Assembly: GCA_964483245.1 (NCBI GenBank)
Contig: CAZABP010000001.1
Coordinates: forward strand, 124,001 to 188,000
Length of the DNA stretch: 64,000 nucleotides
Source: CAZABP01 sp964483245
GTDB taxonomy: Bacteria > Planctomycetota > UBA1135 > UBA2386
Direction of reading: 5' to 3'
A program made the position numbers and the translations under genes. The notes below the pieces were generated by a model. It worked only from the letters and a program-made list of their open reading frames with translations. It made no database searches and had not been told where the DNA came from. Position 1 is the first letter of the stretch. Every line of letters begins with the position of its first letter. This document shows positions 34,052-44,089 of the stretch, in pieces.

Positions 34052-36742
34052 TCAACCGATCCGGCGCAGCGCGATGTCGAGTGGCAGCAGCAGGCCGGCG
34101 AGCAGGATGCACAGTCGCCACAGGTCTTCGAGCCCGCGCGCCGGCGGACCCTCGAACTCGAACGCGCTCGCGACCGGCGGCTCGCGCCGCCCGCCGGTCG
34201 TCCGGCCGATGTGGTCGAGGAATGCGAGGTCCGGCGCCGCCGCGCGGTATTCCGGAGGATAGCTCTCGACGACGGCCCAGTTGCGCAAGCCGACCAGCTG
34301 TTCGTCGAGCCGGCTCTCGACGCGCAACCGCACGTAGTCGCCGTAGGTCTCGAGCGGGAAGCTGGCCTCGACGAGGCCGGGCGCGGTCTTGCTGAGCTCG
34401 ACCGCGCGCGCTTCGCCGGTCGCATCCAGCAGCGCCAGCGACGGCTTCACTTCGTCGAGGAAACGGCCGTCGCGGTCGCGGGTGTCGAGCTTGAACCGCA
34501 CCTCGCCGCGCTCGACCGTGACATCGGCCGACTGCTGCAGCGGCGACGTCGTGCCGGTCGCCATGACGCTGCGCACGACCTGACCCCAGAACTTCCCGAA
34601 CTGCGGCCACGAGATCCAATCGGTCGCCCAGCGGTTGCGCGCGTCCGACGTGAACGCCACCGAGCGGCCGAGTCCGTAGTTCCAGCTCGCGAGGACCGGG
34701 TCGCCATGGTCGGACGCCAGCAGCACGCGCGCGGTCTCCTTCGGCGTCGTTGCGACGTAGCCCATCAACATCGGCAGCTCGCCGAGCTCGACCCCTTTCA
34801 GGATTTGATCGCCGCCGCTGGCCGGCACCGGCAGGAACGGCTCCTCGACCAGCATGCTCTTGCTCGCGCGCAGGGTCTCCTTGGTGAAGATCTGCGGGAT
34901 CGAGCCGAAGTCGTTGGTGAAGTAGGCCTCGCCGTTGCCGGTCTCCGCCATCGCCTGCAGCAGCGCCTGGTCCGCCTCGCCGATCCCGACCGTCGTGACC
35001 GTGATCTCGTCGGCAGCCATGCGGGACACGATGTCGAGGTGCTCCTCGCGGGAGCCGGTGGTATGGCCGTCGGTCAGCACGATCACGTGCTTCAGCTTGG
35101 CGCTCGACTCGGCGAGGGCCTCGTACGCGTGGTACAGCCCGGCGTAGATGTAGGTCCCGCCGCCGACGGCGACGCGCGAGACCTGCGTCATGATCTCCTC
35201 GCGGTTGCCTGCCGGCTGCAGCTCGACGACCCAGTCGGCCGCCTCGTCGAACACGACGACGCCGATCTGGTCCTTCGGCTTCAGGACCTCGACCGCCGCG
35301 ATCGCCGCTTCCTTGGCCAGCGTCAGCTTCTCGCCTGCCATCGAGCCGGACCGGTCCAGCACCAGCGCGAGTCCCAGGTTCGGCTTCTCGATCGTCTTCT
35401 TGATCGGCATCCGCACCGGCAGCGCGTCCTCGACCGGCGTGCGGTAGTAGCCGCCGAGCCCGAACGACTTCTCGCCGCCGAGCATGACCAGCCCGCCGCC
35501 GAAGTCACGCACGTAGCGTTTGACCAGCGCGAGCTGGCTCGTGTGCAGGTCGGTCGCCGGCACGTCGGAGATCATCAACACGTCGTAGGCGAGCAGATCG
35601 TTCAGATCGGTCGGGAACCCGATCGGTGGCCGCACCTCGATCTGGATCTCCTCGTCGCGCAGCGCCTGCTCGAGCCAGCGCGCGTCCTCTTCGCGCCCCT
35701 CGACCAGCAGCACGCGCGGGCGCCCGGCGACGACGACGGCGGCGCGCGCGCGGTTGTTCTCCGGCGTCGTGTCGCCGGCTGCGTCGACGACCGCCTCGAA
35801 CTCGTGGAAGCCCTCGTCCAGCTCCTGCTTGGGGATGCGCACCGAGTTGCGCCCCGGCTGCAGCTGGATCGTGTCGGTCTTGAGCAGGAACCGGTCGCGG
35901 AACAGCCGCAGCGTGGCTTCGCCGGCGCTCGAGCTGGCGATCTGCAGCTCCAGCTCGACCGGCTCGCGGATCTTGACCTGCCCCGGCGCGATCAGCCGCT
36001 CGGCCAGCACCTCGCCGGTCGTCGAGCGCGCATGGCCGTGCACGTCGACCGGGATCCCGCTGCGCGCGAGGTATTGCAGCTCCGCCTCCGGGTCGCCGCG
36101 GGTCCAGTTGCCGTCGCTCCACAGCACGATCCGGCGGCGCGAACTGTCCGGTAGCAGGCTGCGCGCGAGCCGCAGCGCTTCGCGCACGTCGGTGTGCGAG
36201 GTCTGCAGCCGCTGCTCGATCGCCTTCAGCTCCTCCAGCTCGGTGCGCTTGCTCGTGAGCCGCTCGGCGCCGTTCGTGCCGAGATCCCGTTCGAGCTGCA
36301 TCAGCTCGCCGCGCAGCTGGTCCTCGAGGCTGCGGTGCAGGACCGTGCGACGCTGCGCGTCGTCGAGCTGGATCGGCTCCGGGCCGAGCGCCCGCAGCAC
36401 TTCGGCGCGGCCGGCGAACACGACCAGTGCGGCGCGATGATCCGGTTCGAGCTTGTCGGTCTCCTGGCGGATCCGCTCCAGCGCCGCCTCGAGCGCCGGT
36501 TGCTCGACACTGTCGGAGACGTCGACGACGAACGCGACCGCGCGATCCGGCAGCTCGAGCCGCCAGACCGGCCGGCACAGCGCGAGCACGACCAGCGACA
36601 GCGCGACCACCCGCAGCGCGAACGACGCGATCCGCTTCCAGCGCGGCGCCAGCGCGTAGCTGCGCATCGCGGCGAACACCAGCAGCGGCAACGCCGCGAC
36701 GAGGATCCACAGGAATCCCGGATGCTCGAGCTGCACCTGCAT
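34052..36742 (-). CDS. Large membrane protein with two VWA domains and a GATase1-like domain
   Basis: An 896-residue protein beginning with two membrane helices (about 8-26 and 38-55). A first VWA domain follows with a metal site FVVDVSDSV near 72, then Ig-like strands, a class-I glutamine-amidotransferase-like domain near 385-500 (VLLVEGREEDARWL, GGGLVMLGGEKSFGLGGY), and a second VWA with VLDRSGSM and LTDGHTTGS near 520-620. A final membrane helix lies at the C-terminus. This is the long form typical of MoxR/Bat gene sets. The GATase-like domain shows no clear Cys-His-Glu triad. The start is 2 bases after the upstream BatA-like gene. Role: envelope complex assembled by MoxR, inferred from context. 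Confidence 0.8.
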   Translation of the reverse strand: MQVQLEHPGFLWILVAALPLLVFAAMRSYALAPRWKRIASFALRVVALSLVVLALCRPVWRLELPDRAVAFVVDVSDSVEQPALEAALERIRQETDKLEPDHRAALVVFAGRAEVLRALGPEPIQLDDAQRRTVLHRSLEDQLRGELMQLERDLGTNGAERLTSKRTELEELKAIEQRLQTSHTDVREALRLARSLLPDSSRRRIVLWSDGNWTRGDPEAELQYLARSGIPVDVHGHARSTTGEVLAERLIAPGQVKIREPVELELQIASSSAGEATLRLFRDRFLLKTDTIQLQPGRNSVRIPKQELDEGFHEFEAVVDAAGDTTPENNRARAAVVVAGRPRVLLVEGREEDARWLEQALRDEEIQIEVRPPIGFPTDLNDLLAYDVLMISDVPATDLHTSQLALVKRYVRDFGGGLVMLGGEKSFGLGGYYRTPVEDALPVRMPIKKTIEKPNLGLALVLDRSGSMAGEKLTLAKEAAIAAVEVLKPKDQIGVVVFDEAADWVVELQPAGNREEIMTQVSRVAVGGGTYIYAGLYHAYEALAESSAKLKHVIVLTDGHTTGSREEHLDIVSRMAADEITVTTVGIGEADQALLQAMAETGNGEAYFTNDFGSIPQIFTKETLRASKSMLVEEPFLPVPASGGDQILKGVELGELPMLMGYVATTPKETARVLLASDHGDPVLASWNYGLGRSVAFTSDARNRWATDWISWPQFGKFWGQVVRSVMATGTTSPLQQSADVTVERGEVRFKLDTRDRDGRFLDEVKPSLALLDATGEARAVELSKTAPGLVEASFPLETYGDYVRLRVESRLDEQLVGLRNWAVVESYPPEYRAAAPDLAFLDHIGRTTGGRREPPVASAFEFEGPPARGLEDLWRLCILLAGLLLPLDIALRRIG

Positions 36743-36744
36743 GG

Positions 36745-38652
36745 CTACTCGGTGAACCTCCGGTGATAGAGGCCCCACTCCAGGATCCACAGCCCGGCGG
36801 CGAACAGCAGCAGCAACGGCCACAGGTCGCGCCCGAACAGGAAGCCACCGCGCTCGAGGTCCGGATCCGTCTCCGGCAGCTCCTCCGGCATGCCCAGGTC
36901 CGACTCCCCGGCATCGAACAGGTTGACCGTCGTGCGGTGGTCCGCCGTCTTCGCCCGCACCCAATAGCGGCCGGGGCTCCAGGTGTCGGCGAACGCGAAC
37001 TTCCCGCCGTGCAGCGGCATGCGCCGCAGCCCGGGTGCATCCGCACCCTCGTGCCGCCAGCCGACTTCCACGACGTCGCCGTCGACCGGGAACCGCGGCC
37101 GGATCACCTCACCTGGCCGGTACGTCGGCTCCAGCAGCTCCGTGTCCGCCTCGTGCAGCCAGCCGAGCACGTTGCGCACCAGGATCGGGAACGCGACCTG
37201 CAGGAAGAACAGGTCGCCGAGCAGATCGATCCCGTAGTAGACGACCTGGCGCTCAGGCGTGCGGAACACGACTCCGATCGGCCCGCCGGCGATCGACAGG
37301 AACGACTCGCCGCCGGTCAGGTCGAGCGGACGCGCTGCCGGCAGCCGCAGTTCGCGCAGCTCCAAGAAGCGGTTCAGCGGATGTTCGCTCGACGCGTCGC
37401 GCACGATCGCGCCGACTTCGACCGGGCGCGCGGTCGCCGGCAGCCCGGGCGGCAGCTCGTGGATGCACAGGTAGCGCCCGCGCGCCGGCAGCTCCGCCGG
37501 CGCCCAGCGCACGAACACGACGAGGTCGAACTCGTCGGCCGCGGTCGCGGCGAGCCCTTCCCACTCCTGCGGCGTCGCGATCCGGCTGCGCGTCGGCTCG
37601 ACCATCTGCTGCAGCGCCGTGAACGCGGCCCGGAACGGCACCTCGGCGTGCTCGGCGCCCGGCACGACCAGGATCCGGAACAGCTTCTGCGGCGGCAGCG
37701 CCGCGTGGCCGGAATCGTCGAGCGCCAGCGCGTCGTGACCCGGCGTGCCATCGGGGTTCGCCGGATGCTCGAGCTGCGCGCGCAGGAAGCCTCCCTCCGG
37801 CAGCGTCAGCTCGAACGTCTCGCTCCACAGCTGACCCGGCGCGAGCTCGAGGGGGCGCACCTTGATCAGGTTCGGGCCGACCTCGAGCAGCAGGTTGGCA
37901 GTCGCCGGCTGCTTGCCGAAGTTGCGCACCTCGGCCAGCACGTAGTCGGTCCCGAGCGCATGGTTGCGCCGCGCCTGCAGCCGCGTGATCCCGAGGTTCT
38001 GCGCATGCGTGCCGACCGGCAGCCAGCGCACGCGCTCGTCGCCGGCAGCGAGCTCGGCTGCCACTCCGTTGGCGGCGTCGGCCAGCAACAGGATCCGCGG
38101 ATGCTCACGCCCCTGCAGCAGGTCGCTGGCGAGGCGATGCGCCGCGCGCAGATCGCCGCTGGCGGTCACCGGCTGGATCGCGGCCAGCGACTCGCGCAGG
38201 CGCAGCGTCGAGCGGGTGAATCCCTGCAGCACGTCCGGCCGCGCGCCGGCGGCCAGCACCGCGAACTCGTCCTCGGCGGAGCGGCCTTCGACGATCGCCC
38301 GCGCCCGCTCCAGGGCCAGGTCGATCCGTCGCTGCCCCGCTTCGTCCGCCTGCATGCTGGCGCTGGTGTCGACGACCAGCACGACGCTCTCCTCCTTGGT
38401 GTGCGATTCCGACAGCGTCGCCCCGGCGAACGCGAACACGAGCGCGAGCAGGATCAACAGCTGCAGTGCGAGGCTGAGCCAGCGCTGCAACCGCTGGAAC
38501 AGCGACGTGAACTGCCGCTCCGCCGTGAGCTGCTCCCACAGCCGCAGGTACGGCACCACCTGCCGCGGGCGCTTGATCTTGAGGATGTAGAGCGCGAGGA
38601 CCGGCAGCGCGAGCAGCCCGAGCCACAGACCGGCGGCGGCGGCGAAGCTCAT
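36745..38652 (-). CDS. BatA-like membrane protein with VWA domain
   Basis: A 635-residue protein. The N-terminus is the BatA module with two membrane helices (LWLGLLALPVLALYIL and LALQLLILLALVFAFA) separated by the RPRQVVPYLRLWEQL loop. The VWA domain starts at VVLVVDTSASM near 92. A CARDB/Ig-like region, a GATase1-like stretch and a C-terminal membrane helix (LLLLFAAGLWILEWGLYH) follow. The start ATG overlaps the DUF58 stop by 4 bases (ATGA), and the gene ends 2 bases before the larger VWA gene, so the four genes moxR-DUF58-batA-VWA form one transcript. Bat proteins have been tied to stress or aerotolerance, but their biochemical task is unclear. Confidence 0.8.
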   Translation of the reverse strand: MSFAAAAGLWLGLLALPVLALYILKIKRPRQVVPYLRLWEQLTAERQFTSLFQRLQRWLSLALQLLILLALVFAFAGATLSESHTKEESVVLVVDTSASMQADEAGQRRIDLALERARAIVEGRSAEDEFAVLAAGARPDVLQGFTRSTLRLRESLAAIQPVTASGDLRAAHRLASDLLQGREHPRILLLADAANGVAAELAAGDERVRWLPVGTHAQNLGITRLQARRNHALGTDYVLAEVRNFGKQPATANLLLEVGPNLIKVRPLELAPGQLWSETFELTLPEGGFLRAQLEHPANPDGTPGHDALALDDSGHAALPPQKLFRILVVPGAEHAEVPFRAAFTALQQMVEPTRSRIATPQEWEGLAATAADEFDLVVFVRWAPAELPARGRYLCIHELPPGLPATARPVEVGAIVRDASSEHPLNRFLELRELRLPAARPLDLTGGESFLSIAGGPIGVVFRTPERQVVYYGIDLLGDLFFLQVAFPILVRNVLGWLHEADTELLEPTYRPGEVIRPRFPVDGDVVEVGWRHEGADAPGLRRMPLHGGKFAFADTWSPGRYWVRAKTADHRTTVNLFDAGESDLGMPEELPETDPDLERGGFLFGRDLWPLLLLFAAGLWILEWGLYHRRFTE

Positions 38653-39518
38653 CGCACGAGCCCGCCGCGCTTGAGGATCCGCAGCACCAGCTCGTCGAAC
38701 GGCACCTGCGTCTGCGCGCGCACGTAGCCGGCGTCGGCACCGCGGCACCAGGACTCGACCGCGCGCGCGTGCCCGTCGAACGCCGCGATGTACCGCGTGC
38801 GCAGGTTGTCGGTGACCGTGATGTCGCGGAATCCGCCGGTCTCCGAGTCGACGAGCCGCAGGTCCCCGCGCAGCGGCGGCGCCAGCTCGGTGCGGTCCAT
38901 GACGTGGATCACGTAGATGTCGTGGCGGCGGCCCTTCAGGTAGCGCAGCGCCGGGATCACGCCGTCGCGGTCGTACAGGTCGCTGATCACGACGACGACC
39001 CCGCGGCGGCGTTCGAGCGACAGGTAGCGGCGCAGGCAGCGCCGCATGTCGGTCTCGCCGCCATGACCGAGCCCCGTCAGGTAGCCGAACAACTGGTGCA
39101 CCTGCCCCTTGCCGCGCAGCCGCGACATCGAATCGCCGAGGTCGGCGGCGAACGGGACGACATTCGCGTCGTCCAGGTTGCTCATCCCGATGTAGGCGAG
39201 CGCGGCCGCGAGCTCGCGCGCGTAGCGGAACTTGTCCGGTTCGCCGAACGCCATCGACTCGCTGCAGTCGAGCAGCACCGTCAGCTGCAGGTTCTCCTCC
39301 TCGCGGTACAGCTTCAGGAAGAACTCTTCCAGCCGGCCGAGGATGTGCCAGTCGAGATAGCGCAGGTCGTCCCCCGGCGCATACGCGCGGTGATCCTCGA
39401 ACTCGACGCTGACGCCGCGGCGGCGCACGAGCCGGTCGGCGCGCAGCCGGCCGCTCAGGATCTTGCGCGCGACGACGTCGAGGTACTCGAGGCGGCGGAG
39501 GAAGTCCTGGTCGAACAT
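38649..39518 (-). CDS. DUF58 domain protein
   Basis: A 289-residue cytoplasmic protein. The DUF58 signature is seen as VEFEDHRAYAPGDDLRYLDW near 37-56, followed by a VWA-like segment with LLDCSESMAFG near 81. DUF58 proteins are nearly always encoded beside MoxR ATPases, as here, and are thought to be MoxR clients. The 3' end overlaps the BatA-like gene by 4 bases and the 5' end follows moxR by 7 bases. Confidence 0.9.
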   Translation of the reverse strand: MFDQDFLRRLEYLDVVARKILSGRLRADRLVRRRGVSVEFEDHRAYAPGDDLRYLDWHILGRLEEFFLKLYREEENLQLTVLLDCSESMAFGEPDKFRYARELAAALAYIGMSNLDDANVVPFAADLGDSMSRLRGKGQVHQLFGYLTGLGHGGETDMRRCLRRYLSLERRRGVVVVISDLYDRDGVIPALRYLKGRRHDIYVIHVMDRTELAPPLRGDLRLVDSETGGFRDITVTDNLRTRYIAAFDGHARAVESWCRGADAGYVRAQTQVPFDELVLRILKRGGLVR

Positions 39519-39525
39519 CGAGAGG

Positions 39526-40551
<1,026 letters not shown>

Positions 40552-40597
40552 GCGGGGCCTTGCTCTCCAGACGTGCGGGGGGTGGGCCCGCCGCGCT

Positions 40598-42037
40598 TCA
40601 GCGATCGCGTCCCTCGTCGGGCTGCATCGTCTCGAAGTAACGGCGGATGTAGCTGCGGTATCCGATCGGAATGCTCTGGCGGTAGATCGCGTCCTCGGCG
40701 GCGCGCTTGGCGGCGAGGAACGACTCGCGGTACTCGGCGGCGCTGCGGCTGCCGTCGTTGGCGGTGCGCACCTGCCCGAACGAGGACTTCCCTTTGCCCT
40801 CGCGCAGCCGCGCTTCCTTCTCCTCGCGCTCGGTCAGGCTGCGGCGCGCATCACCGAGGACCTTCTGCACGTGCCCCTTGCCGGCATCCTCGCTCGGCAT
40901 CACGAGCAGCTTGTCGGCCTTCTCCCCTTCCTGCGGCCGGCGCAGGCCACGGCGGCCGAGCTCCGCTTCGGCGAACAGCTCGCCGTCGAACTCACCGAGC
41001 TCGCCGAGCTCCCCTTCGATCCGCTCGAGCGCCTCCAACGTCTCGACCAGGAAGCCGAGGTCCTGCCCGAGTGCATCGAGCTGCTCCAGCTCGGCCAGCA
41101 GATCGCGCAGCTCCTTGAGCTTCTTCTGCAGCGCATCGATCTCGAGCTTGCCGGCCGCGCGCTGCCGTGCCTCTTCGAGCTTCTTCTGCTGCGACTCGAT
41201 CTTCTTGCGCACCTTCTGCGCCGCTTCGCGGTACTTGCCGGCGTCCATGTCGCGGCGGACGTCCTGCATCTCCTCGCCGCGCGCCAGCTTGGATGCGTTC
41301 TTCTCGATCTCGAGCTTGCGCGACTCGAGATCCTCGCGCTTGCGGTCGAGCTGCGACGCGAGCCGCGCCAGCTCGGCCAGCGACTCCTTCTTCGTCATCA
41401 GCTCGTCGCGCAGCTTGTCCGCCAGCTCCTTGACCTTGGGGATCACCTGGTCGGCGAGCGCGCCGCTGAGCTCGAGCTCCTGGCGCCGCGCGAGATCCTC
41501 GAGCAGCTTCGCGGCAGCCGGCAGCGCCGCGCGCAGCCGCGGATCCTCCGGCGGCGGTTCGGGTGCGTTCAGGATCTGGAACAGGATCCCACCGGCGAAC
41601 ACCGCCGCGGCGAGCGGCATCCAGCGCGCCTCGCGCGGCACCGCGACTGGATAGAGGTCGCCGGCGCCGGCGCGGCCGGTGGCCGCAGCCGCCTGCTCCC
41701 GCACGATCGTGCCGAACGCACCCGCGGCGCCGCCGAGCTCGAGTGACGACGACAGCAGGTCCTGCGTCCCGACGCGGTCGTCGTAGCGCTTGGCCACCGC
41801 GATCGGGTCGACCGGCGTCAGCAGCGCACCGATCCCCGCGGTCAGCAGCGCCACCACGACGACTCCCGCCGCGACGAGCCCGACTGTGGCGGGCGGCAGG
41901 AACCAGGCGAGCGGCGATGCCAGCAGCAGGCCCCAGAACGAGAACCGCGCCAACCAGCCGAGGAAGCGCGCGCGGCGCCGCCCGCGGGCCAGGCGCCGGA
42001 TCTCCTGCAGGACGGATTCGCGGTTCGGATCGGTCAT
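40598..42037 (-). CDS. Membrane protein with long coiled coil, first gene of the Bat operon
   Basis: A 479-residue protein with two membrane helices near the N-terminus (about 27-47 and 50-71), a third near 140-156, and then a very charged coiled coil of some 200 residues rich in K/E/L/R (from ARRQELELSGALADQV onward, including KKIESQQKKLEEARQRAAGK). It resembles the DUF4175-type proteins that accompany MoxR/DUF58 sets. The C-terminus ends in IGYRSYIRRYFETMQP, a conserved-looking amphipathic tail. No enzyme motif. It likely spans the membrane and extends a helical rod; the side of the membrane is unclear. Confidence 0.7.
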   Translation of the reverse strand: MTDPNRESVLQEIRRLARGRRRARFLGWLARFSFWGLLLASPLAWFLPPATVGLVAAGVVVVALLTAGIGALLTPVDPIAVAKRYDDRVGTQDLLSSSLELGGAAGAFGTIVREQAAAATGRAGAGDLYPVAVPREARWMPLAAAVFAGGILFQILNAPEPPPEDPRLRAALPAAAKLLEDLARRQELELSGALADQVIPKVKELADKLRDELMTKKESLAELARLASQLDRKREDLESRKLEIEKNASKLARGEEMQDVRRDMDAGKYREAAQKVRKKIESQQKKLEEARQRAAGKLEIDALQKKLKELRDLLAELEQLDALGQDLGFLVETLEALERIEGELGELGEFDGELFAEAELGRRGLRRPQEGEKADKLLVMPSEDAGKGHVQKVLGDARRSLTEREEKEARLREGKGKSSFGQVRTANDGSRSAAEYRESFLAAKRAAEDAIYRQSIPIGYRSYIRRYFETMQPDEGRDR

Positions 42038-42174
42038 GGCTGGAGCGAAGAGCGGCCAGGGTAGCGGAACGGATGGATCCCGCCCAGGTTCGGCAGCGCG
42101 CGGTTCGACGCCGGGCGGCGCAGAAGCCTGCCGATCCGGGTGAATTCCCCCGCCAGCCGCTGCTGCTGCCGCGG

Positions 42175-43557
42175 CTACTGCAGCCGCAGCTTGTAGATCT
42201 GGATCTTCCGATACAGCGTCGCGCGCCCGATCTTCAGCAGCTCCGCGGCGCGGCGGACGTTGCCGCGGGTCGCGCGCAGCGCGCGGGCCAGCAGCCGCTT
42301 CTCCTCCGTCTCGAACGGCAGGATCGCCTCCTCGCGCACGTCGTCGTCGTCCTCGTCGTCCGCGCGCGGGCGCGCGCGGTCGGTCAAGCCGTGGTCCTCC
42401 GTCTCGATCTCGACCCCGGTCGAAGGACCGAGCAGATGGACGCGGTCGATCGGCGCCGTGCCGGCCAGCGCCTGCGCGCGGTAGACCGCGTGCTCGAGCT
42501 GCGCGACGTTGCCGGGCCACGGGTGCGCTTCGAGCAGGATCATCGCCGAGGCGGTGAAACCACCCGACTTGCCGCCATGCGCAGCACAGGCGCGCTGCAG
42601 GAAGTGCGTCGCGAGCAACGCGATGTCGTCGCGGCGCTCGGCGAGCCCGGGCACCTGCACCGGGAACACGTTGAGCCGGTAGAACAGGTCCTCGCGGAAC
42701 CGGCCGCCGGCGACCAGCTCCGGCAGACGCGCCGACGTCGTCGCGACGATCCGCGTGTCGTTACGCTCGAGCTCGGCGCGGCTGCGCTCCTCCTTCAGGT
42801 AGCGCACGAGCCGTGCCTGCGCCGCCGCCGCGAGCCGTTCGATGTCCTCGACGACGAGGACTCCCTTGTGTGCCTGCGCGAGCAGGTCGTCGAGCTGCTC
42901 GGCCGAGACGGTCTCCGCCTGCACGGTGACCAGCGGACCGGAGCTGCGGCGTCCGGTGGAATGGATCAGGTGCGCGACCAGGGTCTTGCCGGTCCCGGCG
43001 CGACCTTCGACGAGTGCGGTCGCATCACTCTCGGCGACGCGGCTGACGACGCCGGCCAGACGCCGCAGCGCCGGGCTGTGCCCGATCAACTGCCCATGCC
43101 GGCCGGTGCGCTGCTGCAGCTCCTGCTGCAACCGGCGGTTCTCTCGTTCCAGGCGTCCGGCGCGCGAAGCCAGCGCGACCGTGGCGAGGACCTTGTGCCC
43201 GTCGAGCGGCTTGACCAGATAGTCGATCGCGCCGAGTCGCATCGCCTCGACGACGACCTGCACGTCCTCCTGCCCGGAGATCATGACGACCGATGCCGTG
43301 ATCGCCTTCGACTTCAGGCGACGCAGCGCGTCGAGACCGGACTGATCCGGCAGGTTCACGTCGAGCAGGATCACGTCGTAATCCCGCTCGCCGACGCTCT
43401 CCATCAACTGCGCGACGCTGTCGGCGCGCTCGACCAGGTAGTGCGCGGAACCCAGCTTGGCTCCGAGCAGACGGTGGACCCACGCGTCATCGTCGACGAC
43501 GAGGACGCTCGCCTGTGCCGTTTGCAGCGGCGGTGTGACGCCGGATTCGCTGGTCAT
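42175..43557 (-). CDS. NtrC-like response regulator lacking the GAFTGA loop
   Basis: A 460-residue regulator with receiver, AAA+ and Fis-type DNA-binding domains. Receiver: acidic pocket Asp22-24, phosphoacceptor Asp66 (LLDVNLPDQSG), Ser94 and Lys116. AAA+: Walker A GRAGTGKT (185-192), a Walker B variant VLVVEDIE near 233, arginine finger FREDLFYRLNVF near 288, and PWPGNVAQLEH near 347. The ELFGHExGAFTGA segment that contacts sigma54 is absent: between Walker A and B about 20 residues are missing. C-terminal HTH near 430-458 (RRAAELLKIGRATLYRKI). It probably binds DNA and ATP but cannot activate sigma54 in the usual way. It overlaps the upstream methyltransferase gene by 71 bases. Confidence 0.88.
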   Translation of the reverse strand: MTSESGVTPPLQTAQASVLVVDDDAWVHRLLGAKLGSAHYLVERADSVAQLMESVGERDYDVILLDVNLPDQSGLDALRRLKSKAITASVVMISGQEDVQVVVEAMRLGAIDYLVKPLDGHKVLATVALASRAGRLERENRRLQQELQQRTGRHGQLIGHSPALRRLAGVVSRVAESDATALVEGRAGTGKTLVAHLIHSTGRRSSGPLVTVQAETVSAEQLDDLLAQAHKGVLVVEDIERLAAAAQARLVRYLKEERSRAELERNDTRIVATTSARLPELVAGGRFREDLFYRLNVFPVQVPGLAERRDDIALLATHFLQRACAAHGGKSGGFTASAMILLEAHPWPGNVAQLEHAVYRAQALAGTAPIDRVHLLGPSTGVEIETEDHGLTDRARPRADDEDDDDVREEAILPFETEEKRLLARALRATRGNVRRAAELLKIGRATLYRKIQIYKLRLQ

Positions 43558-44089
43558 CGGTCTCCCGCGCGGACCGACGCGGCCCGCTCCCCGATCCGTG
43601 ATCGGCCAGCGCTGGTGTGGAGATGAAGCCCTCCAGTGCCAACAGGCCGCGCTTGGCGTCGAGACCCCAGCCGAACCCGCCGAGTCCGCTGGCGGCGACG
43701 ACCCGGTGGCACGGCACGAACAGCGGCAGCGGGTTGCGCGCCATCGCCGTGCCGACCGCGCGCGAGGCGCCGGGACGTCCGCTCAGCGCTGCCAGCTCAC
43801 CGTAGGTCACGGTGCGGCCGGGCGGCACGACCTCGCGCAGCGTCTGCAGCACGCGGAGCTGGAACGGTGGGAGCGCGCCGAACGACAGCGGGATCGACGC
43901 CGGCAGCGGCACGCCCTCGAAGTAACGGCGCAACGCACCGGCGACGCGGCGCAGCAGCGGATCGCGTGGCGCGCGCGCACGTCCCGTGCGCAGGAACCGC
44001 ACCTCGCACAGTCCCGCTGCGTCCCGCCGCAGCCAGAGCATCCCGAACGGCGAAGGCACGACCGCGGTCCAGCGCTCCGGCGTGCTCAT
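43487..44089 (-). CDS. ogt: Methylated-DNA-protein cysteine methyltransferase
   Basis: Repairs O6-alkylguanine by transferring the alkyl group to its own cysteine. The active-site motif is PLFVPCHRVV near 122, preceded by the helix-turn-helix segment VTYGELAALSGRPGASRAVG and followed by GGFGWGLDAKRGLLALEG. The core ends near residue 150; about 45 further residues, basic and low in complexity (ending RPRRRR), are read in the region that also encodes the start of the next gene. The start overlaps the stop of the giant TPR gene by 4 bases (ATGA). It is Ogt-like rather than Ada-fused. Confidence 0.88.
   Translation of the reverse strand: MSTPERWTAVVPSPFGMLWLRRDAAGLCEVRFLRTGRARAPRDPLLRRVAGALRRYFEGVPLPASIPLSFGALPPFQLRVLQTLREVVPPGRTVTYGELAALSGRPGASRAVGTAMARNPLPLFVPCHRVVAASGLGGFGWGLDAKRGLLALEGFISTPALADHGSGSGPRRSARETDDQRIRRHTAAANGTGERPRRRR

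Noticed and set aside
36427..38727. A 766-codon plus-strand open frame
   Set aside because: Antisense to the BatA-like gene, low-complexity Arg/Gln-rich translation without any motif.
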